Assembly: GCA_902806065.1 (NCBI GenBank)
Contig: CADCVE010000022.1
Coordinates: forward strand, 1 to 64,000
From: an uncultured Rubrobacteraceae bacterium
Lineage (GTDB): Bacteria > Actinomycetota > Rubrobacteria > Rubrobacterales > Rubrobacteraceae
Direction of reading: 5' to 3'
Length of the DNA: 64,000 bases
Shown here: one piece after another, positions 53,168-61,577 of the stretch
Layout: each line of letters begins with the position of its first letter
Numbering within the stretch: position 1 is the first letter of the stretch
The notes under the pieces: generated by a model
What the model was told of the DNA's origin: nothing
Seen by the model: the letters and a program-made list of their open reading frames with translations, nothing else
Databases searched by the model: none
Position numbers and translations under genes: made by a program

Positions 53168-53368
53168 ATGGACTTTGATCCGGACGATATGCATCCCTAC
53201 TTTGAAGGGGTGGATTATCCAGCTAGCAAGGAGGACCTTAGATCTGCCGCCAAGGCCAACGGTGCTCCTGATGCCTTAGTTGAGAGGATCGGGACCCTGG
53301 GCCGGGCCGAGTTCTCCAGCTCGGAGGAAGTCGTGGAGGAGCTACACGCTTCTCCTCAGTCAAGCTGA
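53168..53368 (+). CDS. DUF2795 small protein
   Basis: 66 residues from ATG 53168 (GGAAGGAAAG upstream; the longer frame lacks a site). YFEGVDYPASKEDLRSAAKANGAPDALVERI and SSEEVVEEL match the DUF2795 helical domain, found singly or repeated in actinobacterial proteins of unknown role. No operon partner. Confidence 0.8.
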   Translation: MDFDPDDMHPYFEGVDYPASKEDLRSAAKANGAPDALVERIGTLGRAEFSSSEEVVEELHASPQSS

Positions 53369-53670
53369 CCATCACTGTCTCCCGAGTCGTAAGGCAGATA
53401 TTCTCGAGGAAGCTAACTCCTCTTAAGTAGTCCTACCTCCTACCGGTCGATCATTACAGCCCTTGGAACTGCTTTACGGCCATAGGAGGGGTAGACGGAG
53501 TACCGTCCATGGCGCGGCCGTAGGGTGACGCGGGAGGGCGGCGCACACTCTTCGCTAGTTACGGCGAGACTTGGGACCGAAATTGTATCTACTGATGTCG
53601 AGCGGCCACACTACATCGCGGAGATTCTCGGAAGAGCACAGGGTTGCGAATACCAGTCGAGCCAGGTCTT
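53369..53670. other. Intergenic, nothing recognised
   Basis: 300 bp with no supported frame on either strand and no notable structure. Confidence 0.4.
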
Positions 53671-54375
53671 TCAGTTCTGTTCCGCAGTGAACCAATCCGT
53701 GGCCTCACGCCCGATCGAGGGCGGGACCACATGGCCGCCCTCGAACTCCCGATATCGCACCTCGTAGCCGGCGCTCTCTAGCTGTGGGACGATCCTGCGG
53801 CTGCAGCGGTCTACCGGGAGCCACCTGTCGCGCGTCCCGTGGGAGACAAAGACGCGCGGGGAACCTCTCTGCCCCGTCGGTACCATAAACCCCGGCGAGA
53901 ACGCCAGCACGTGCGTGAATAAGTCCCCGTTGGTGATCCCCAGTGAGAGCGCGTAGGAGGCCCCGTCGGAGTAGCCCCCTACCGCTATGCGCGACGGATC
54001 GACCACATAGCGGGAGAACGTTCCCTCCAAAGCCTGGTCGATGGCGGCAACATCCGAGCCGTACCGCCCGCGTCCCACGATAGCATCCCAAGTAGGCCCA
54101 CGCGACGTCAAGGCGAGCAGGATCAGCCCGGCCGCGTCCGCCTGCTGTCGGAGCAGGGCTAGACCGTCGCGCGCATCTTCGCCCGCGCCGTGCAGCAGAA
54201 GCACCAGTGGGGCGGGATGGCTGGCCCGATAGGTAGCCGGGACATAGAGATAACCGCCGCGCGCGGCGCTAACCCCCAGTAACTGTAGGCCGACTGGCGC
54301 CGCACGTGTGCCCCCCGGCTGTCCCACGGGGCGCGCCCGCAGGTGTCCTTCCGTGTGTCTGTTGTCTTCTACCAC
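53671..54375 (-). CDS. Alpha/beta hydrolase, PHB-depolymerase/esterase type
   Basis: 234 residues. LLLHGAGEDARD forms the oxyanion loop, GYSDGAS the nucleophile elbow (Ser136), SHGTRDRWLP the acid and EGGHVVP the histidine. PRYVVDPSRIAVGGYS-type wording and YVPATYRASHPAPLVL are typical of dienelactone hydrolase and poly(3-hydroxyalkanoate) depolymerase-like esterases. No signal peptide. A GTG start is used at 54375; the first 25 residues are of low complexity and the true start may be later. Confidence 0.82.
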   Translation of the reverse strand: MVEDNRHTEGHLRARPVGQPGGTRAAPVGLQLLGVSAARGGYLYVPATYRASHPAPLVLLLHGAGEDARDGLALLRQQADAAGLILLALTSRGPTWDAIVGRGRYGSDVAAIDQALEGTFSRYVVDPSRIAVGGYSDGASYALSLGITNGDLFTHVLAFSPGFMVPTGQRGSPRVFVSHGTRDRWLPVDRCSRRIVPQLESAGYEVRYREFEGGHVVPPSIGREATDWFTAEQN

Positions 54376-54526
54376 GCGCCCTTAGTGTTACCACAACCTT
54401 CAAGCAACACCCCTGAGGACGATCTCGATATGGCATCAACTTGCCCCTTAGAGAGCCGCGTCATCTGCGCACCTGTAGATCCAGCGATGCTAAGATTGGG
54501 GCGTACTCCGAAGAGGGGGAGGCACT

Positions 54527-54715
54527 ATGACCCGAGACCAATTGCTGGAGAACCTGAGATGGCTCGCCGAGGGTAATCCCAAGTACGCGGGCACCGGCGA
54601 GGAGGGCCAGCAGAACGCCGTGGTCGCCCATCTGATGGCCGACGACTTCTTGCTTGCCTACGCCGACGATCAGGTAATCACCGAACTCTTCAACAGCATA
54701 CGCAGAAGTTACTAG
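54527..54715 (+). CDS. Small hypothetical protein
   Basis: 62 residues, acidic and helical (DQLLENLRWLAEGN then FLLAYADDQVITELFNSI). GGGGGAGG precedes ATG 54527 at good spacing. No family is recognised. It lies upstream of paired hairpins. Confidence 0.6.
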   Translation: MTRDQLLENLRWLAEGNPKYAGTGEEGQQNAVVAHLMADDFLLAYADDQVITELFNSIRRSY

Positions 54716-55114
54716 TCGTAAGGACCTGAACCAAGGTCGCTAACTCAACAATAGTGCGGTTTGGATGTGCTTACTAACCATACCTGCACCCTTTCGCCGC
54801 GCTAAGAAACGTTCTCGCGGCGGAGACAGCTATTACCCAGAAGGGGTAATAGCTGTCTCGTCTGAAACCTGCCGGTCACCAGGTTAGCGCCATAGAAGTA
54901 TTCAACAACGCGCAGATAAGCTGAAAGCTTGACCTACGCTCTCCTGGTCACATACTAGAAGCCATTCATAAATAGGAACGAGGGTGTAACAAGACCCTCC
55001 TGTGGACAACAGAACCGACGTTTCTTCGGCCTTTTAACAGGTTGTTGCTATCCAGGAGCACGCAGCCGATAGGCACGACGAGTATTTATGAGATGAGTTC
55101 TATACAGATGAGAC
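54716..55114. other. Intergenic region with two adjoining hairpins
   Basis: 400 bp without a gene; the hairpins at 54795-54859 are its only clear structure. Confidence 0.5.
54795..54859 (+). terminator. Two back-to-back hairpins
   Basis: CGCCGCG/CGCGGCG (54795-54801, 54816-54822) is followed without a gap by a perfect 16-bp stem (54823-54838 and 54844-54859, first arm GAGACAGCTATTACCC) with loop AGAAG. There is no T run, so it may be a strong transcript barrier, a processed RNA or a cruciform site rather than a classical terminator. Confidence 0.55.
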
Positions 55115-55546
55115 GTGACTTTACGAATCATCCTTGCCAGCCTAGGGTATAGGCGTATCGACGCCGACCTCGAGCGGAAGGACAAAGATTTGAACCTACG
55201 AGTGATTCCAACCAGCGTTCATGGGATACTCGACTACTTAGCTAGCGGCGTAAACCTAGCCTTCCCGGCGTTGCTCGAGTTGGATGATGAACAGGCCGCG
55301 GCGCTAATTCCCCGCCTCGACGGCACAGCGGGGGCTGCTTACAGTCTGATCACCGACTACGAACTCGGCCTTCTCAAGGTCCTCCCGATGCCCGTTCACC
55401 TGACATTTGATGCCGCAAAAGGAGCCCTGCTAGCGTCCTCGCCGTGGCTGTTCGGCTTCGCAAAAAACGGACCGCGCTATTGGCTACCGCATGTGCTTAT
55501 AGGCACTGCGGATATACTGGCCGCGATGACGACCAAGACCGATTAG
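55115..55546 (+). CDS. SPW-repeat-like membrane protein
   Basis: 143 residues with RVIPTSVHGILDYLASGV, AAYSLITDYELGLLKVLPMPVHLTFD and ALLASSPWLFGFA, a pattern of small membrane proteins related to SPW-repeat proteins with four short helices. The family usually begins near MxxRIIPT, so the first 29 residues may be an artefact and GTG 55202 the true start; neither start has a strong site. Confidence 0.65.
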   Translation: MTLRIILASLGYRRIDADLERKDKDLNLRVIPTSVHGILDYLASGVNLAFPALLELDDEQAAALIPRLDGTAGAAYSLITDYELGLLKVLPMPVHLTFDAAKGALLASSPWLFGFAKNGPRYWLPHVLIGTADILAAMTTKTD

Positions 55547-55629
55547 AGGAACGTATATTTGGGTGTCATGTTCGCAAGTAGATCTAGGGTCTCTTTGCTG
55601 AGACCTTCTCTTCCTGAGAAGTAGCAGCG

Positions 55630-56415
55630 ATGGGCCGTCTTAATGGAGTCCGCGGGCAGACGAAGATTCGGCCTTTACGGCATGAAATACAGGTGGGGGG
55701 ATGGCCGATTGTCTACGAGGTGGCCGGGGAAGGAGAGCCCGTCGTCTTGGTTCATGGACTCTCGGGATCGACCCGCTGGTGGTTCCGGAACGTCCCGGCC
55801 ATCGCCAAACGATACCGGGTTTACCTGGTCGATCTTCCGGGCTTCGGGACGATGCGTAGCTTGCGGCGAAGATTCGTCCTTGCCGAGACCGCTACTTGGC
55901 TCTCGGAATGGATGGAAGCCGTAGGCCTCGAGCGAGCGCATCTCGTCGGCCACTCGATGGGCGGCTACGTATCCGTCCGGCTCGCCGCCAGCCGACCGGA
56001 GCTGGTGAGTCATCTGGTACTGATCGCGCCCGCCGGAGTGCCGGCGGAGCGCTCCATGCTCGGGCACCTCGTCCCCCTCCTGCTTGCGGCCCACTACGCG
56101 ACCCCGGCCTTCATGCCGGTGCTCGTTCGGGACGCACTGAGGATGGGTCCCATAACTCTCTGGCGAGCGGCCCGGGATCTTTTGGCCGAGGACATTCGAG
56201 GAGACCTGCAAAATATCCAAGTCCCCACGCTACTCGTCTGGGGCGAGAAAGACCCCCTCATACCCCCGGCGGTCGGCGATCTCTTGAGAGCGGAGATCCC
56301 CAACTCCCGCCTTCTCTTGCTGCAAAGGGCAGGTCACGTGCCCATGTTCGACCAGCCCAAGAACTTCGACGCAGCGCTCCTCGCCTTCCTGGCCGGAGAA
56401 CTGGTTGGAGAGTAG
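55630..56415 (+). CDS. Alpha/beta hydrolase
   Basis: 261 residues. HGLSGSTRWW oxyanion region, GHSMGG elbow (Ser109), VWGEKDPLIP acid and RAGHVPMFDQP histidine. Overall closest to MhpC/2-hydroxymuconic-semialdehyde hydrolase-like C-C hydrolases or haloperoxidase-type esterases. A first ATG at 55630 without a strong RBS is used. It converges on a second hydrolase (56499) with an 80-nt gap. Confidence 0.86.
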   Translation: MGRLNGVRGQTKIRPLRHEIQVGGWPIVYEVAGEGEPVVLVHGLSGSTRWWFRNVPAIAKRYRVYLVDLPGFGTMRSLRRRFVLAETATWLSEWMEAVGLERAHLVGHSMGGYVSVRLAASRPELVSHLVLIAPAGVPAERSMLGHLVPLLLAAHYATPAFMPVLVRDALRMGPITLWRAARDLLAEDIRGDLQNIQVPTLLVWGEKDPLIPPAVGDLLRAEIPNSRLLLLQRAGHVPMFDQPKNFDAALLAFLAGELVGE

Positions 56416-56498
56416 CGTAGGCTACCAGGAGAGACTTGGGGCCAGCGAGGGTGGTGTTGTTAACCATGGCGCTTAACCCGGGTTCGCGCACACGCCGC

Positions 56499-57251
56499 TT
56501 ACGCTTCTTTCCCTTTCTCGAGGAACTCTCGAATCACGTTAACGAGCTCTTCGGGCGCGCCGAAGTTGGCCGCATGGGCTGCCCCAGGCAAGACTACAAG
56601 GCGGCTCTTCGGCAGAATCTGGACCATCTCCTCGGCCCAGCGCTGCGGGCAGATGGGATCCCGCGAACCGCGTACGACGAGCACCGGTGCCCGCAGACGG
56701 GGGAGGTTCTCCTCTATACGGTCCTCCAGCGCATAGCGGAGCGTATGCCATCCCCGACGTGTGCCCGCCGCCAGATAGTCCCGCAGTTCGATGCTCAGAA
56801 GGGACGGGGGCTCGCGGGTCATGTCGAGGAGGAACCGCGCGACCTGCCGGGAGACGGAACGTCCGCGAGGATCCATAGTCGAACCCTGTAGCACGGCCCG
56901 CTCGACGAGTTCCGGGTAGCGCACGGCGAGGTCCGCTATGATCTGGCAGCCCATAGAGTTGCCGACGAGCACTGCCCTCTTCAACCCCACTGCATCCATC
57001 CATGCGGAGAGAGCGTTGGAGAGCCCAGCCACATCCAGGGTGCGAGACGGCTTCTCGCTCTTACCAAAGCCAGGCAGGTCGGGCGCGTAGACTTGGTAGT
57101 GGCGCGCCAGACGCTTCAGAGTAGGAATCATGTAACGGCTGGAGACGATCAGGCCATGTACGAGGACTACGGTCGGACGTCCTTCAGGCACGGCCTCATT
57201 CGAGATACGGTAATGTATCCGCAGGCCGTCGACACAAGCCCATTTGCTCAT
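56499..57251 (-). CDS. Alpha/beta hydrolase
   Basis: 250 residues from ATG 57251 (an ATG at 57281 is the alternative). HGLIVSSRYM, GNSMGC (Ser99), VRGSRDPICP and PGAAHAANFGAP provide oxyanion loop, nucleophile, acid and histidine. The DLPGFGKSEKPSR and KRAVLVGNSMGCQII pattern is close to the two other hydrolases in the window, so these are probably paralogues. Its stop is close to that of the convergent hydrolase gene. Confidence 0.86.
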   Translation of the reverse strand: MSKWACVDGLRIHYRISNEAVPEGRPTVVLVHGLIVSSRYMIPTLKRLARHYQVYAPDLPGFGKSEKPSRTLDVAGLSNALSAWMDAVGLKRAVLVGNSMGCQIIADLAVRYPELVERAVLQGSTMDPRGRSVSRQVARFLLDMTREPPSLLSIELRDYLAAGTRRGWHTLRYALEDRIEENLPRLRAPVLVVRGSRDPICPQRWAEEMVQILPKSRLVVLPGAAHAANFGAPEELVNVIREFLEKGKEA

Positions 57252-57389
57252 AGGCGAGACTTCCGCAGGATCTCCTTCCATTCCAGGCGCGGTAGATACG
57301 ATCCGCCGGTCCAGGGAATATCTGCTCGTATCTCTCTATCTCCCTCGGATCAGGCAAGGAGCCATTCCTATTGGCTGGCTTGGGGTTCT

Positions 57390-57426
57390 TACTTTCGGTT
57401 CAGAATTCGCACCTGAACCGAAAGTA
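57390..57426 (-). terminator. Hairpin after ABC1-like gene
   Basis: TACTTTCGGTTCAG and its exact complement (14-bp arms) flank a 9-nt loop about 60 nt past the stop of the ABC1 gene. No T tract follows. Confidence 0.55.
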
Positions 57427-57485
57427 CCCCGTCAGAGCAATTTTCGATGCAAAGGCTGCAATAACGTCGCGTCAAAGATGTCGCG

Positions 57486-59195
57486 TCAGTCCTCCTGCAC
57501 GTAGCGAGCCACGATCTCTATGGTATCCAAGTCCGGGTCGAGCTGACGAACCGTGCCGTCTATAAGGCCGATGGCGCGTCCCACGAGGAGCAGGTCATTC
57601 GGGATGTGGCCGATGCTCGTGCCTAGCTTCAGCCCGAACTGCCCGAGGTCCGTTGCTTCTTCGTCTCCTTCTCCGTTAGCCTCTCCGGTCTGGTCGCTCC
57701 CGAACAGGACGCCGACGAGACCCAGGAGCGTATCGAGGTCGAGGTCCGGGCTAATGTCGAGTCCGGCCTTGCGCAGGGCGCCGGTGAGCGCGTCGAAGTC
57801 GCCTTCGGTGAGAGCCTCTATAGCTTCTTTCATGGCCGCGATGAGGTCTGGCGGCAGGTCTACGGTGAGGCCGTGATCGAGGAGTACGAGGACGGGGCCG
57901 TTTGGACCAGGTTTGACGAACAGGTTACCGGGGTGAGGGTCGGCGTGGAAGACGCCGCGCTGGAGTAGCTGCTCGGCGTAGACCTCCACGAGCAGTTCGG
58001 CGACCCGGCTGGGGTCGAGGCCAGCGTTGATCAGTCCTTCGCGGTCGGTGATCTTGACGCCCTCCGCGAGCTCCAGGACTAGCAGACGTCGCGTGTTCAG
58101 ACCCTCTACTACCTCGGGGATGAGAACGTCGTCGCGGTGAGAGAGGGCTTTCTTCAGGTCCGAGATAAACCTGGCCTCGCGCTCAAAGTCCAGTTCCATC
58201 GGGAGCGTCCAGCGGAGGTAGTCGAGGATCGGCTGCAGGTTGACGGAGGGTTCGAGGCGCGAGATGGCTTTGAAGATCCCTTCGAGCGCGGAGAGGTCGG
58301 CTTCGATCAGGCCCGCTATCCCGGGATACTGGACTTTGACTGCTACCTCTCTACCGTCTGTGAGACGGGCGCGGTGAACTTGGGCAATGGAGGCGGAGGC
58401 CAGAGGCTCGTGGTCGAACTCCGCGAAGGCCCCCTGGAGGGGGCGGCCGATCTCTTGCGATACCGCCCCCTCTATTACCGTCCACGGCTGCGGCGGTACG
58501 CGATCCTGTAGCTCCGAGAGGATCTCGACGTACGCGGCGGGCAGCAGGTCCGGACGCGACGAGGCGAACTGGGCGGCCTTGATCAAGGTCCCACCCAGAG
58601 CCGCCGCGGCATCCAACACGCGCCCGGCCCCACGCCGATGCTGCAACTCCCAATCCTCATCCCGCACGAGACCCGGAGCCCACCGCGCCCTCTCCCGCAA
58701 CGCCGCATACCCAACCCACAGATCGGCAGCTACAACCCCGAGCACGAACACCCGCGGCGAGGGAGCAGAAGCCGCGAGTTCGGCAAAGCCAGGGGCGAAC
58801 CCGGAGCCGACCGCAAAGCCCGGCACGGACCCCGGGAAGGAGCCGGCCATTGCCTCGGCACTCTCGGAGGCCGCCCGTCCCAGACGCTCCGCCGCCGTGA
58901 GGTTGGCTGCGGTCCACAGAAACGTCTGGGCGCGTACCAGATCGCCGAAGCGAGCGAGAGAGGCGGCATCCGGCGGCCCTTCCCCGGCACCGACGACGGC
59001 CCGCGTCTCCTCACCGGAGCGCCGCGAAGCCCGAGCAAGCACCTCCTCCGCCGCCCGCGTCTCGTCGCCCCACAACCGGGCAGCATCCACCAACCGCCGG
59101 TTGGCGGCGAACAGGGTCGAGCCGGCCTCCAGCCAGCTACGGGACAGGTTCTTCGCGGCCTCTGTATAGAACCGGGCCATCTCGTTAGGGTCCAT
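57486..59195 (-). CDS. ABC1/UbiB-family atypical kinase
   Basis: 569 residues. The UbiB core starts near residue 195: GGTLIKAAQFASSRPDLLP (KxGQ region with KAAQ instead of KxGQ), PLASASIAQVHRARL (A-rich loop), VAVKVQYPG (Lys), ADLSALEGIF, GVFHADPHPGNLFV and VLLDHGLT (DFG position reads DHG). Such proteins bind ATP and support quinone biosynthesis or lipid homeostasis. The 190-residue N-terminal extension is helical and phasin-like (FYTEAAKNLSRSW). GAGGAG precedes the ATG. The altered KxGQ suggests ATPase rather than typical kinase behaviour. Confidence 0.85.
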   Translation of the reverse strand: MDPNEMARFYTEAAKNLSRSWLEAGSTLFAANRRLVDAARLWGDETRAAEEVLARASRRSGEETRAVVGAGEGPPDAASLARFGDLVRAQTFLWTAANLTAAERLGRAASESAEAMAGSFPGSVPGFAVGSGFAPGFAELAASAPSPRVFVLGVVAADLWVGYAALRERARWAPGLVRDEDWELQHRRGAGRVLDAAAALGGTLIKAAQFASSRPDLLPAAYVEILSELQDRVPPQPWTVIEGAVSQEIGRPLQGAFAEFDHEPLASASIAQVHRARLTDGREVAVKVQYPGIAGLIEADLSALEGIFKAISRLEPSVNLQPILDYLRWTLPMELDFEREARFISDLKKALSHRDDVLIPEVVEGLNTRRLLVLELAEGVKITDREGLINAGLDPSRVAELLVEVYAEQLLQRGVFHADPHPGNLFVKPGPNGPVLVLLDHGLTVDLPPDLIAAMKEAIEALTEGDFDALTGALRKAGLDISPDLDLDTLLGLVGVLFGSDQTGEANGEGDEEATDLGQFGLKLGTSIGHIPNDLLLVGRAIGLIDGTVRQLDPDLDTIEIVARYVQED

Positions 59196-59473
59196 CTCAC
59201 ACTCCTCGAAAATAAAGTAGAACGTGCCACCTCGTCACGCTTCGCAACACCTTGATTCTACGACGCAACATCAGCCCTGTACGGTAAGCATCCGCGGGAG
59301 TTAGTCAAGGCCCAGAGATTGAACCCCAGATATACTATACAGAGTATTGCATGCTGCTACATCTGGTGGCACACTTACAAGGCGTAGTGTTGTGGTGATG
59401 TATGAGTCGTGGACATTCCTCACCTCCTCGAAGAGGTTGAGGCCCACCGAAGCGATCGGAACTATCCGGGTCT

Positions 59474-60781
59474 TTGTTTTTCGGTAAGTCACATGAGGTT
59501 TGGTGTTGGATCGGCCCGCGCAGACGGAGCACCCTGGTTGTGGTCGTGGTGGCGGTCTTATCCGCCCTTGCCTTCGCTGTTACCCCCAGGGAGGCACACT
59601 CACAGCAACTCCCCGGTGTGGAGGCGCTCCCGCAACCCGTGGAAGAAGTCACCGGGACGATAGCCGAGAAACCAGCCGGGATCTTCCCGAGCCGAACGGA
59701 GCCTGAAGAGGTATCCCCACCACAGATGAGAGCCGGGAAACCTCTGGAGGAGGCACCCTTTGCGGAGATCTCAGCCGAGAAGCCATCCCCAGTGGAGGGG
59801 CCTTCAAGCGGAGGAACCCCGCTGCCGGGCTCCGGGCCTGAGCCCGGATTACAGGACGGGTTCGTAACCATGCCGGTGGAGCGAGCGGTAGAGTCCATGC
59901 CGGTCGTCCGGCCTGAATCGGATATACAGATCAAGCTGGTTCCCGGGCAGACCGGCCGGTACGAACTCGCGCCATCTCTAGACGCCGGGGCATCGACGCC
60001 AGCCTCCAGACTCGCGCCCGAATTACCGGATGGCGTCGAACCAGCAATCCGGCCAGACGAGCCGAAGCCGGACGTCGTGCCGTCTTCTGGTGTGGCATTC
60101 GAACGGAACACCACCCTGGTGTCCGAGCCGGCGCTAGAGTTTGAGCCCGGCTCCGAAATCGTAGCTCCGGCCTCCGATTCTACGACGAATTCAGCTACGA
60201 CCCGGTTGATGCCTGCCCCCGTTGCCTTCGAGGAGAACGAATTGGTATCGCCGGATGCCGGGGAGGGGACGGCGCCGGTCTTTGCAGACCAGAGAGGGGA
60301 AGGAAATTATGTAGTGTCGAGCCTGCCAGGCTCCGTAAGCGGCGTTGCGGAGGCTGCTGAGAGCACCGCCGCGAGTGCTCTGGACGGTTTCGCGTACGGG
60401 CCTCTCTTTCAGGCAGCGGCGAAGGAGAGAGGTTTTGGAGACGCAGCTTTTGCGGGTCTCGCCTCTACGGTAGAAGTAGAGGGTAACTCGCCTGTTAGCA
60501 GATTCCCGGAGCCGGAGTCCACCTCCGTGGGGCCTGACAGCCCAATGGAGAGTCCTTTGAGGGATATGCCGCAACCGGTCTCTCCCTTGGCGCCGCCGTC
60601 GGGAGCTTCTTTGTTAATGTCGGGCGGCGGCGGTCCAGGACCGGGTGGGCTTGCCCTGCTGCTGTGTATCCTGGTGTTTTGTTTGATGCTGTCGAGACGA
60701 GGCAGCGAGCTCTTGTTAGCTCTACATAACTTACCAAAACCAAGCTCGGCCCCGCGATTGCCCCTGGAGCGTCCAGGATAG
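59474..60781 (+). CDS. Proline-rich secreted protein with C-terminal anchor
   Basis: 435 residues. A signal-like helix (TLVVVVVAVLSALAFAVT, about 20-37) precedes a long Pro/Glu/Ser-rich, repeat-poor disordered segment; a hydrophobic helix (GGLALLLCILVFCLMLSRR, about 390-408) comes near the end, followed by a cytoplasmic tail. No LPXTG motif or enzymatic domain. It fits a wall-spanning linker or an anti-sigma/regulated-proteolysis-type protein. TTG 59474 is the frame's first start; GTG codons further in are possible. No strong RBS. Confidence 0.6.
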   Translation: MFFGKSHEVWCWIGPRRRSTLVVVVVAVLSALAFAVTPREAHSQQLPGVEALPQPVEEVTGTIAEKPAGIFPSRTEPEEVSPPQMRAGKPLEEAPFAEISAEKPSPVEGPSSGGTPLPGSGPEPGLQDGFVTMPVERAVESMPVVRPESDIQIKLVPGQTGRYELAPSLDAGASTPASRLAPELPDGVEPAIRPDEPKPDVVPSSGVAFERNTTLVSEPALEFEPGSEIVAPASDSTTNSATTRLMPAPVAFEENELVSPDAGEGTAPVFADQRGEGNYVVSSLPGSVSGVAEAAESTAASALDGFAYGPLFQAAAKERGFGDAAFAGLASTVEVEGNSPVSRFPEPESTSVGPDSPMESPLRDMPQPVSPLAPPSGASLLMSGGGGPGPGGLALLLCILVFCLMLSRRGSELLLALHNLPKPSSAPRLPLERPG

Positions 60782-60995
60782 TATAGTTCGCTCCTGGATC
60801 CACTCCTCCCACTCGCTGGCACCCGAGCCCCGGTGTAACACCAAGACCTACGCGAGCGCAACGTGGAGCCCGTCCTACAGTCAGGGGCGGCGAAGCAGGA
60901 GGGATCCAGCAAGGCAATCATCGGATGAAGGCCAATGGGTCGTTTCAGGCCTGACCAAGTCCGAGAACCAAATCAACGACGAAAAGGAGAACAAA

Positions 60996-61340
60996 TTGAG
61001 GAAGATAATGTTGTTGGCGGCGCTTCTGGCGATGATGATCGTCGCCGCCGTGCCGGCCATAGCGCAGGTTGGACAGGATTTCGAGCAGGAGTCCGAGAGC
61101 GGCGAGGTCGAGCAGGAGTTCGTGGTTACCAGCGAGGGTAGCAACGGCAACCAGTGTGTCGGCGTCAATGGCACCGCGAACACCGGCAACCTGCAGACGC
61201 AGACCGGTACGATCCAGTACGCCTCGGATATCGAGGAGATCGAGCAGGACGAGATCGGCGACTCCTTGACGATCAACGAGGACCAGGAGTTCACGACGAC
61301 CTGCACGCAGGAAGTCAACCAGGCCGCTGCTGCCGGCTAA
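60996..61340 (+). CDS. Small secreted two-cysteine protein
   Basis: 114 residues from TTG 60996 (AAGGAG 7 nt upstream). Signal peptide MRKIMLLAALLAMMIVAA ending PAIA-Q, then an acidic domain with Cys54 in SNGNQC and Cys103 in TTTCTQEV and the ending NQAAAAG. It is paralogous residue for residue to the N-terminal domain of the LPXTG protein at 19106 but has no wall-anchoring tail, so it is released or bound non-covalently. A strong terminator follows at 61429. Confidence 0.8.
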   Translation: MRKIMLLAALLAMMIVAAVPAIAQVGQDFEQESESGEVEQEFVVTSEGSNGNQCVGVNGTANTGNLQTQTGTIQYASDIEEIEQDEIGDSLTINEDQEFTTTCTQEVNQAAAAG

Positions 61341-61428
61341 TAGCTGGTCGCTGCTAACGTCAGGCCGGGGAGCCGCGCTGGATAGCCGCTCCTCGACCTG
61401 AAGAACCGGGGCTCTTTTATAGAAGTAG

Positions 61429-61461
61429 AGAGGGCGGGTCCTTTTGGACCCGCCCTCTTTT
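61429..61461 (+). terminator. Rho-independent terminator
   Basis: AGAGGGCGGGTCC and its exact complement flank a TTTT loop (61442-61445) and are followed by TTTT. It ends the secreted-protein transcript. Confidence 0.85.
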
Positions 61462-61577
61462 CGTCTCCTGTCGCAACGCCGGAAGTCTCTTCGTGGGCGC
61501 CGGTAAGCGGTTGGGGTAGACTGCTAATCGGTGGCAGCAAGGCTTTAGCCGCGAGACCGGGAAAGGCGTATCCACAC

